Assembly (NCBI GenBank): GCA_002363095.1
Contig: DEWC01000109.1
Span: forward strand, 1-5,323
Source of the DNA: Ruminococcaceae bacterium UBA3220
Lineage (GTDB): Bacteria; Bacillota; Clostridia; Oscillospirales; Acutalibacteraceae
DNA: 5,323 bases
Direction of reading: 5' to 3'
The position numbers were made by a program, and so were the translations under genes. This document shows, in pieces, positions 1 through 4,413 of the stretch (its first letter is position 1; every line of letters begins with the position of its first letter). A model generated the notes under the pieces. The model did not search any database. It was not told the origin of the DNA and saw only the letters and a list, made by a program, of their open reading frames with translations.

Positions 1-564
1 GATGAAATCGAAAAGGCACATCCCGATGTATTCAATATACTTTTGCAGATTCTTGAAGACGGTGTTTTGACCGATTCGCAAGGAAGAAAGGTTGACTTTA
101 AGAACACGGTTATCATAATGACATCTAATATAGGAGCGCGACTTATAACCGATAAAAAGGTTTCCTTTGGATTCGGTGAATCCGGAGATGACAATGATGC
201 AGACATTAAAGACAAGGTTTTATCCGAATTAAAAGGTGCTTTTCGACCTGAATTCCTAAACCGTGTCGACGACATCATTGTTTTCAATAAACTTACTAAG
301 GATGAAATTAAACAGATAACCATCAATATGCTCGGTATTCTGAAGCAACGGCTCAAAAATATGGATTTCGATGTAGAATTTACCGACGCCGTTATTGAAA
401 AACTTTCCGAAAAAGGCTATGATCCGTTTTACGGCGCAAGACCGTTAAGAAGGGTCATCCAAACCGAAATTGAGGATAAACTAAGTGAAAGGATTCTTGA
501 CGGAAGCATAAAAAAGGGAACTACTACTAAATGCGATTATACCGATAAATTTGTCTTTAATTAA
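1..564 (+). CDS. clpC: ATP-dependent Clp protease ATP-binding subunit ClpC-like, C-terminal part
   Basis: This is the last 187 residues of a Hsp100/Clp AAA+ unfoldase; the 5' part lies outside the window. The reading frame is open from base 1 and ends in TAA. It opens inside the Walker B motif of the second AAA+ module (DEIEKAHPDV), followed by sensor 1 (IIMTSNIGA), the arginine-finger segment FRPEFLNRVDD, and the C-terminal D2-small domain with sensor 2 (YGARPLRRVIQ). The segment KKVSFGFGES lies where ClpC and ClpA carry their ClpP-docking loop (a xGF tripeptide). This favours a protease-partner ClpC over the disaggregase ClpB, which lacks that loop. In family members the protein forms a cytosolic hexamer that unfolds substrates and threads them into ClpP. 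No other gene lies before the terminator at 569-598, so it ends its transcription unit. The N-terminal domain and first AAA+ module cannot be checked, so ClpC against ClpA/ClpE rests on this tail alone. Confidence 0.9.
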   Translation, partial: DEIEKAHPDVFNILLQILEDGVLTDSQGRKVDFKNTVIIMTSNIGARLITDKKVSFGFGESGDDNDADIKDKVLSELKGAFRPEFLNRVDDIIVFNKLTKDEIKQITINMLGILKQRLKNMDFDVEFTDAVIEKLSEKGYDPFYGARPLRRVIQTEIEDKLSERILDGSIKKGTTTKCDYTDKFVFN

Positions 565-568
565 AATA

Positions 569-598
569 CAGCCCCGTACAAACATCCGTACGGGGCTG
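569..598. terminator. Bidirectional intrinsic terminator between convergent genes
   Basis: A perfect 11-bp inverted repeat (CAGCCCCGTAC at 569-579, GTACGGGGCTG at 588-598) encloses an 8-base loop. It begins 4 bases after the clpC stop codon. On the plus strand it is followed by AATCTTTG, a weak T tract. On the minus strand it is followed by TATTTTAATT, a better one. It lies midway between the ends of clpC (+) and the small lipoprotein gene (-), so it probably terminates both units, more convincingly the minus-strand operon. Confidence 0.88.
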
Positions 599-609
599 AA
601 TCTTTGAAA

Positions 610-1125
610 TTATTTAACAATAACGGCATCAATTAATTCGAGGAATGTATTGTCACCCTCTTTATAAGAATGAAGCGTACCCTGAACAGTAAATACTTCA
701 CCGTCATTTTTAGGATAATTGGTTTTGTCTTTAAGAATAAACTCAAATCCGGAATTGCAACAGGCGGTAGGGTCTGAAACAAGACAGTAGTAATAATATC
801 TTGAAGGCGCTTTTTCGACTTTGTACGAGCCTTTAATTCTTATTGTTTTTCCCAAATATGATGTATACTTAGCGGCGATTTCGTTTGCTTTTGAGTAGAT
901 AACATTTGTGTCTCCGGCAGAAATGTTTATATCCGGTTCGCGTATATTTCCGTCATCGGCGTCAGTTGTGTCGGATTTTGAATCAGCAGGCGTATTATCT
1001 ACAAATTTAACATTTGAATGTCCTGTTCCTGCTTGTTGAACTGCTTTTTTATTTTCCGAGCCACAGCCGTAAAGTTGAAACGAAAGAATTAGGATAAAAG
1101 TAATTATGAGATATTTTTTCATCAT
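610..1125 (-). CDS. Small lipoprotein with Cys-Cys motif, fifth gene of the zinc operon (function unknown)
   Basis: A 171-residue predicted lipoprotein. The N-terminus has basic residues, a hydrophobic stretch and a lipobox (LYGC) with the lipidated Cys at residue 21. A polar, low-complexity linker follows (about 22-75), then a compact C-terminal domain (about 85-171). That domain shows alternating beta-type segments (KTIRIKGSYK, YYYYCLVSD, GFEFILKD, EVFTVQGTLHS, FLELIDAVIVK), which suggests an OB-like barrel. It holds Cys114 and the adjacent pair Cys122-Cys123 in SDPTACCNSGFEF, a possible metal or redox site. The start codon overlaps the permease stop (ATGA). A strong AGGAGGT at 1131-1137 lies inside the permease's last codons, 5 bases before the first ATG and 8 before a second ATG (1120-1122), so either Met may be used. 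Being co-transcribed with a zinc ABC transporter suggests a role in metal capture or delivery at the outer face of the membrane. That role is inferred from context; I do not recognise a named family with certainty. Confidence 0.85.
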   Translation of the reverse strand: MMKKYLIITFILILSFQLYGCGSENKKAVQQAGTGHSNVKFVDNTPADSKSDTTDADDGNIREPDINISAGDTNVIYSKANEIAAKYTSYLGKTIRIKGSYKVEKAPSRYYYYCLVSDPTACCNSGFEFILKDKTNYPKNDGEVFTVQGTLHSYKEGDNTFLELIDAVIVK

Positions 1126-1997
1126 TTGTTACCTCCTGCAAGTTTTCCGATTACAAAGCAAACTGAAAAAGCAATTATATCGACGGCAACAATCGTCGAG
1201 CCGGCAGGGGTTGAATACATAATTGAAAGAATGAACCCGAGGGTCGTACAAAATGTTGAAAGTATAACCGAAAATACGGTTACGGAGAAAAAGCTCTTAA
1301 ATATTCTCATAGCGGACAATGCGGGGAAGATAACAAGCGCAGAAATAAGCAAAGAACCGACAAACTTCATCGAAATCACGACGATTATTGCTATCAGTAT
1401 TGCAAGAATTAAATTATATGTGTTAGCGTTTGTTCCGGTGGCGTTTGCAAAATCCTCATCAAAGGTGATGGCAAATATTTTGTTGTAAAGAAATATAAAT
1501 GCAAGGATTACAATCAGCGACAAAACTATGCAAAGTATCGCTTCATTCCTTTGTATAAGCGTAAACGCCATTGACCCGAATAGTGTTGAACAGACATCAC
1601 CGCTTAAATTGCCGGTATAAATATTTAGTTTGGTAGCAATGTTTATGATTAGGTAACCGAGAGCCAGCGAACCTACGGAAATCATTGCTATCGCAGCATC
1701 ACCCTTAATTTTAGCGTTCTGATTTGTTCGCAATAACAAAACCGCAAAAAATATGGTTAGTCCAAGTGTTATATAGGTATTATCTAAAAAGCCCAGAACG
1801 GTCGCAAAAGTCATTGCTCCGAAAGCAACATGGGAAAGACCGTCACCGATAAATGAAAATCGCTTCAACACAAGCGTTACCCCTAAGAGCGAAGAACAAA
1901 CTGCGATGAAAATTCCGACAATCAAAGCATATGTTACAGTGGGGAAGGCCTCAAATGTATCAATTAGCTGTGTTATCGCGGCGCTGAAACTATTCAC
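1122..1997 (-). CDS. znuB: Zinc/manganese ABC transporter permease (ABC-3 family)
   Basis: A 291-residue polytopic membrane protein of normal family length, with about eight hydrophobic segments. It forms the membrane channel of a metal importer, working as a dimer with the ATPase encoded just upstream. Typical ABC-3 features are visible: the cytoplasmic segment FSFIGDGLSHVAFGAM (about 47-62), the conserved stretch VGSLLISALVIFPALSA (about 213-229), and STPAGSTIV near the C-terminus (about 262-270). The start is GTG at 1995-1997, overlapping the ATPase stop by 8 bases, with an AAGGGCGGTGA-like ribosome binding site 5 bases upstream. The stop overlaps the start of the small lipoprotein gene by 4 bases. 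Zinc rather than manganese is inferred from the regulator heading the operon; the permease alone does not settle the substrate. Confidence 0.93.
   Translation of the reverse strand: MNSFSAAITQLIDTFEAFPTVTYALIVGIFIAVCSSLLGVTLVLKRFSFIGDGLSHVAFGAMTFATVLGFLDNTYITLGLTIFFAVLLLRTNQNAKIKGDAAIAMISVGSLALGYLIINIATKLNIYTGNLSGDVCSTLFGSMAFTLIQRNEAILCIVLSLIVILAFIFLYNKIFAITFDEDFANATGTNANTYNLILAILIAIIVVISMKFVGSLLISALVIFPALSAMRIFKSFFSVTVFSVILSTFCTTLGFILSIMYSTPAGSTIVAVDIIAFSVCFVIGKLAGGNK
1131..1137 (-). promoter_or_regulatory. Strong ribosome binding site of the small lipoprotein gene
   Basis: AGGAGGT on the minus strand, inside the last Gly-Gly codons of the permease gene. It is 5 bases from the first ATG (1123-1125) and 8 bases from the second (1120-1122). 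It is the most consensus-like site in the operon, so the last gene is likely translated well in its own right and not only by coupling. Confidence 0.75.
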
Positions 1998-2703
1998 TTA
2001 TTTCACCGCCCTTGAAGTCAAATTTGTTTAATAAATCGCTATTTAAATACTCTTCTTTGGTGCCGAAGAAAGATTGCTTTCCGATATGAAGAATATGAGT
2101 TGCATACTTTATTGCAACACCGATATCGTGCGAAATCATTATAACTGTTGTATGTTTGCTTTTGTTAATTTTATCAATAAGATTATACATCTGTGATGTA
2201 ACTTTAGGGTCAAGTCCGGCGACAGGCTCATCCAAAAGAATGATTTCTTCCGTTGCACACAGAGCGCGTGCTAAAAGCACCCTTTGTTGCTGGCCTCCGG
2301 AAAGTTCCCGGTAGCACCTTTTTTTAAGATTGTCCAAACCGAGCTCATTGATATGCTTATTGGCAAGTTCCTTATGCTTTGCGGTATAAAACGGATTTAA
2401 ACCGCACTTTGAAAGACAGCCCGACAGAACAATTTCATAAACACTTGCCGGAAAATCTTTTTGTATTTCGGTCTGTTGCGGAAGGTACCCGATTTGTTTT
2501 ACTTTCAGACCGTCGCCGAATTTAATTTCACCGGATAGGGGAGACTTTAAGCCGAGAATCGTTTTCATAAGGGTCGATTTTCCCGAACCGTTTTCACCGA
2601 CAATGCACAGGTAGTTACCTTTATCGACAAAAAATGAAAGACCGCTTAATATAGGTTTTCCGTCATATCCGAGAACTAAATTGTTACATTCAATTTGATG
2701 CAT
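1990..2703 (-). CDS. znuC: Zinc/manganese ABC transporter ATP-binding protein
   Basis: The cytosolic ATPase that powers the metal importer, 237 residues from the chosen ATG. All nucleotide-binding motifs are intact: Walker A GENGSGKS (36-43), Q-loop in QIGYLPQQ (70-77), signature LSGGQQQR (134-141), Walker B IILLDEP (154-160), D-loop AGLD (162-165) and the switch His in MISHD (192). These, the length and the position beside an ABC-3 permease fit the ZnuC/AdcC/MntB-type group. An in-frame TTG at 2707-2709 would add two residues, but the ribosome binding site AGAGGA (2714-2719) is only 4 bases from it and 10 bases from the ATG at 2701-2703. I prefer the ATG, which also leaves a 7-base gap after the binding-protein stop. 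The end overlaps the permease start by 8 bases. Confidence 0.95.
   Translation of the reverse strand: MHQIECNNLVLGYDGKPILSGLSFFVDKGNYLCIVGENGSGKSTLMKTILGLKSPLSGEIKFGDGLKVKQIGYLPQQTEIQKDFPASVYEIVLSGCLSKCGLNPFYTAKHKELANKHINELGLDNLKKRCYRELSGGQQQRVLLARALCATEEIILLDEPVAGLDPKVTSQMYNLIDKINKSKHTTVIMISHDIGVAIKYATHILHIGKQSFFGTKEEYLNSDLLNKFDFKGGEISE
2003..2013 (-). promoter_or_regulatory. Ribosome binding site supporting the GTG start of the permease
   Basis: The minus strand reads AAGGGCGGTGA, close to the ideal AAGGAGGTGA, and ends 5 bases before the GTG at 1995-1997. It lies inside the end of the ATPase gene and supports the overlapping GTG as the true start. Confidence 0.6.
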
Positions 2704-2710
2704 TATCAAA

Positions 2711-3682
2711 TCATCCTCTTTTAACTAATGCTTCTTTTAAAACTTCAAGATTTGATTGGGCAATCGATAAATATGTAGCGTCGCCCTTTTTGCCTTTTAC
2801 GGTTGCTGTCTGCATAGAATTCAATTCAAGAATTTTTATATTATCGAGTTTTGAACCGGTTATTACCTGTTTTGCAATTTTTTTGTCGCTTCCGTCAAGT
2901 ACAATAACGCAGGAAAGATTTTCGTCGATAAGTTTCTTTGAAAGGAAATTTGTCGTTTCATATGAAGCGTTGCTTTCAGAAGAGCATCCGACAAAGGCGG
3001 CGTAATAATTGATGCCGAAATCCTCGACTAAGTATCTGAAAGGAAATCTGTCAGCAACAATTATTGTCTTGGTATCGGCTTTTTCAACTACTTCGCTATA
3101 CTGATTGAACAGATTGATAAGTTTTTGCTTGTATGTCTTGTTATTCTTTTTGTATTTATCGGCGTTTTTGCCGTCAATCTTACAAAGCTGATTGCAGATT
3201 TCATCACAGGCTGCAGAAGCATTGCGTAGCGAAGTCCAAATATGCTCGTCGTATTCGGGCTCTTCCTCTTCTTTTCCTTCTTTCTCAGGCGTTTGCATTC
3301 CTTCAACGACTTCTTCTTCTAAAACGGAGTCCTTAAGAACATCCATTATTTTAAGCGAGTTTATGTCCTTGTTGCTTTTTAATACATTGCTTACCCATTC
3401 TTCGGATTCGCCGCCGACATATACAAATAAGTTGCTCTTAGCAATGCTTAAAAGGTCGCCCGAAGTCGGTTGATAACTGTGCAAATCAATGCCGTTATTC
3501 AGCAGATAAGTAAGTTCTGCGTTTTCGATTTCGTCGCCTAATATTTCTCTTGTCCAATCGTAGCAAGAAAAAACAGTGGTTACGATTTTTAGTTTTGAAT
3601 TATCGTTTGTAGATTTGGCGCAACCCGCAAAAAGCGACAGTGACAAAACTACCGTGAGCATCAAAGATAACATTTTTTTCAT
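2711..3682 (-). CDS. znuA: Zinc/manganese ABC transporter substrate-binding lipoprotein (cluster A-I)
   Basis: A 323-residue lipoprotein with a Lys-rich N-terminus, hydrophobic segment and lipobox LFAGC (Cys21). It captures metal outside the membrane and hands it to the permease. ZnuA-family marks are KIVTTVFSCYDW near the mature start, the first metal-ligand region GIDLHSYQPT (His68), the second in DEHIW (His147), the segment ADRFPFRYLVEDFGI (210-224), AAFVGCSSESNAS (228-240), and the tail NSMQTAT...ATYLSIAQSNLEVLKEAL. Unusually, the loop before the second His (about 121-146) is rich in Glu and has no His, where many zinc members are His-rich. The usual third His appears replaced by the Asp-Arg of DRFPFRY. 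Only two His remain in the mature protein. I believe this variant recurs in Clostridia, but that is from memory. The gene overlaps the regulator by 4 bases (ATGA), with GGAGA at 3693-3697 as ribosome binding site. Zinc is the likely substrate; manganese is not excluded. Confidence 0.93.
   Translation of the reverse strand: MKKMLSLMLTVVLSLSLFAGCAKSTNDNSKLKIVTTVFSCYDWTREILGDEIENAELTYLLNNGIDLHSYQPTSGDLLSIAKSNLFVYVGGESEEWVSNVLKSNKDINSLKIMDVLKDSVLEEEVVEGMQTPEKEGKEEEEPEYDEHIWTSLRNASAACDEICNQLCKIDGKNADKYKKNNKTYKQKLINLFNQYSEVVEKADTKTIIVADRFPFRYLVEDFGINYYAAFVGCSSESNASYETTNFLSKKLIDENLSCVIVLDGSDKKIAKQVITGSKLDNIKILELNSMQTATVKGKKGDATYLSIAQSNLEVLKEALVKRG
2714..2719 (-). promoter_or_regulatory. Ribosome binding site that decides the ATPase start
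   Basis: AGAGGA on the minus strand, just before the stop codon of the binding-protein gene. The spacing is 10 bases to ATG 2701-2703 and 4 bases to TTG 2707-2709. The ATG is the better codon and the more acceptable spacing. Confidence 0.55.
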
Positions 3683-4092
3683 AATTTGTTTGTCTCCATG
3701 TTTTTATTGCAATCTTTGCAAATGCCGTAAATTACAGTTTCTGATTTATCGAGAGTAAAACCGTCGCTGTTTCGTATGTCGTTTTCAATTTTTCCCGCGC
3801 TTTCACTGTTCAGGTGAAAGGTATGGCCACATTTTTTGCAGGAAAGATGAAGATGTCCGACGCACTGTTCGCTGCCGGTAAACTGATAGTAAACATCACG
3901 AGAACCGGGTTTAATGAATTTTTTCAACAAACCGTCATTCTCGAGCGCTGCCAAATTCCGATAAATTGCGCTTAAACTGATAGTGTCATCACCAATGTTT
4001 TCGAGCGTCTCTTTTGCTGAGATTTGCTCGTCCGGGTGATTTGAAAAAAAGTTTAAAAGCGCTTTCCGTTGTTTTGTTACATATTTGGACAT
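3679..4092 (-). CDS. zur: Fur-family transcriptional regulator, probably zinc-sensing Zur
   Basis: A 137-residue cytosolic metalloregulator of typical Fur length. The N-terminal winged-helix domain has the recognition helix in SLSAIYRNLAALENDGLL (39-56). The C-terminal dimerisation domain carries two CxxC pairs, Cys85/Cys88 (CKKC) and Cys125/Cys128 (CKDC), which form the structural zinc site in this family. Asp66, Cys77, His80 and His82 lie where the sensory site is expected. A Cys next to an HxH cluster recalls known Zur proteins, while Fur and PerR use His/Asp/Glu there. With its place at the head of a zinc-type ABC operon, this makes Zur the best call; Fur or a manganese sensor remains possible. 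It starts at ATG 4090-4092 behind AAGGTG (4098-4103). Its promoter contains a Fur-type palindrome at 4105-4125, so it probably represses its own operon when metal is plentiful. The stop overlaps the binding-protein start. Confidence 0.9.
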   Translation of the reverse strand: MSKYVTKQRKALLNFFSNHPDEQISAKETLENIGDDTISLSAIYRNLAALENDGLLKKFIKPGSRDVYYQFTGSEQCVGHLHLSCKKCGHTFHLNSESAGKIENDIRNSDGFTLDKSETVIYGICKDCNKNMETNKL

Positions 4093-4097
4093 AACAT

Positions 4098-4103
4098 CAC
4101 CTT
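4098..4103 (-). promoter_or_regulatory. Ribosome binding site of the Fur-family regulator gene
   Basis: AAGGTG (extended AAGGTGAT) on the minus strand, 5 bases before the ATG at 4090-4092. It begins one base downstream of the palindromic operator, so the transcript leader is very short. Confidence 0.6.
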
Positions 4104-4104
4104 G

Positions 4105-4125
4105 ATTTGCGAATCATTTGCAAAT
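4105..4125. promoter_or_regulatory. Probable Zur/Fur-family operator overlapping the operon's transcription start
   Basis: Two 10-mers, ATTTGCGAAT and ATTTGCAAAT, flank a central C (4115). As an inverted repeat 9 of 10 pairs match (only 4111/4119 fails). The core 4108-4122 has the 7-1-7 layout of Fur-family boxes, TGCGAAT and ATTTGCA around one base. The two 10-mers are also direct repeats one helical turn apart (11 bp), and the right one is itself a perfect palindrome. It begins 3 bp downstream of the -10 element and covers the predicted start site, a placement expected to block transcription when occupied. Confidence 0.8.
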
Positions 4126-4128
4126 TTG

Positions 4129-4157
4129 ATTTTAGCACAATAAAATTTATTTGTCAA
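4129..4157 (-). promoter_or_regulatory. Sigma-A type promoter of the zur-znu operon
   Basis: On the minus strand, -35 TTGACA (4157-4152) and -10 TAAAAT (4134-4129) are separated by exactly 17 bp. Transcription is predicted to begin near 4121-4123, giving a leader of about 30 bases. It is the only convincing promoter found for the five minus-strand genes and carries the operator at 4105-4125. Confidence 0.8.
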
Positions 4158-4195
4158 CAATTATTTCAAAAAAAGTTAAAAATAATGTTGACAAA
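4150..4195. repeat. 10-bp inverted repeat formed by divergent -35 regions
   Basis: TTTGTCAACA (4150-4159) and TGTTGACAAA (4186-4195) are perfect inverted copies 26 bp apart. Each contains the TTGACA -35 hexamer of one of the two divergent promoters, so the repeat is most simply explained by the two promoters facing away from each other. Confidence 0.6.
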
Positions 4196-4215
4196 ATTTT
4201 AGGTTGTGTTATAAT
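4188..4215 (+). promoter_or_regulatory. Strong sigma-A promoter of the tRNA gene
   Basis: Perfect -35 TTGACA (4188-4193) and perfect -10 TATAAT (4210-4215) with a 16-bp spacer, plus an upstream TGT giving an extended -10. The predicted start is near 4222, about 20 bases before the tRNA. This is consensus-grade, as expected for a stable RNA gene. Confidence 0.85.
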
Positions 4216-4242
4216 AATTCTTGCAGCAATTTTTAAATGTTC

Positions 4243-4319
4243 GGACCAATAGCTCAGTTGGTTAGAGCAACCGGCTCATAACCGGTTGGTCCGGGGTTCG
4301 AGTCCCTGTTGGTCCACCA
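4243..4319 (+). tRNA. tRNA with CAU anticodon: elongator tRNA-Met or lysidine-type tRNA-Ile2
   Basis: A complete 77-base cloverleaf with encoded CCA. The acceptor GGACCAA (4243-4249) pairs with TTGGTCC (4309-4315). The D arm is GCTC/GAGC. The anticodon stem ACCGG/CCGGT holds the loop CTCATAA with CAT at 4277-4279. The T arm is CGGGG/CCCTG around TTCGAGT, with one G-U pair; discriminator A4316, then CCA 4317-4319. It is not the initiator: the first pair is G-C, not the C/A mismatch, and the anticodon stem lacks the three G-C pairs. The acceptor pairs C4-G69 and C5-G68 and the CUCAUAA loop resemble tRNA-Ile2, in which TilS converts C34 to lysidine to read AUA. Simple anticodon reading would label it tRNA-Met. 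It is a single gene with its own promoter and terminator. Confidence 0.95.
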
Positions 4320-4322
4320 GTG

Positions 4323-4351
4323 AAAAAGCACTTCGAAAGAGGTGCTTTTTT
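4323..4351 (+). terminator. Intrinsic terminator of the tRNA gene
   Basis: A 12-bp stem (AAAAAGCACTTC at 4323-4334, GAGGTGCTTTTT at 4339-4350, one G-T pair) is closed by a GAAA tetraloop and ends in six T (4346-4351), 3 bases after the tRNA CCA. The matching A tract on the 5' side could let it work on the minus strand too, though no minus-strand gene ends here. Confidence 0.88.
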
Positions 4352-4400
4352 CAAATAAATGTATTAATTCACTTAAAAAAGAATACTATATCTCATAATG

Positions 4401-4407
4401 AGGAGGG
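4401..4407 (+). promoter_or_regulatory. Ribosome binding site that points to a non-AUG start for the phosphoesterase
   Basis: AGGAGGG is a strong Shine-Dalgarno sequence. No ATG, GTG or TTG in the phosphoesterase frame lies within normal distance. The in-frame codons at the right spacing are ATT (4411-4413) and ATC (4414-4416). The nearest in-frame TTG (4444-4446) is 36 bases away with no ribosome binding site of its own. The site sits in the loop of a weak hairpin (ATAATGA 4395-4401, TCATTAT 4409-4415). Confidence 0.65.
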
Positions 4408-4413
4408 ATCATT

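Noticed and set aside
1126..1488. Open frame of 120 codons on the plus strand
   Set aside because: It lies entirely antisense to the permease gene, has no recognisable domain, and the opposite strand encodes a clear ABC-3 permease.
2790..3473. Several open frames on the plus strand (2790-3005, 3133-3336, 3192-3473) and one on the minus strand (3088-3306)
   Set aside because: All overlap the well-supported zinc-binding protein gene in other frames. They show low-complexity translations and no family features.
3576..3758. Plus-strand open frame of 60 codons across the binding-protein/regulator junction
   Set aside because: Antisense to two clear genes and without supporting motifs.
3679..4092. 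Calling the regulator PerR or iron-sensing Fur
   Set aside because: The Cys beside an HxH cluster and the zinc-type ABC genes in the same operon fit Zur better, although metal specificity is not proven by sequence alone.
4384..4389. Possible -10 element TACTAT for the phosphoesterase gene
   Set aside because: No acceptable -35 sequence lies about 17 bp upstream (the region reads TGTATT), so I did not list it as a promoter. Transcription may come from readthrough or a weak promoter.
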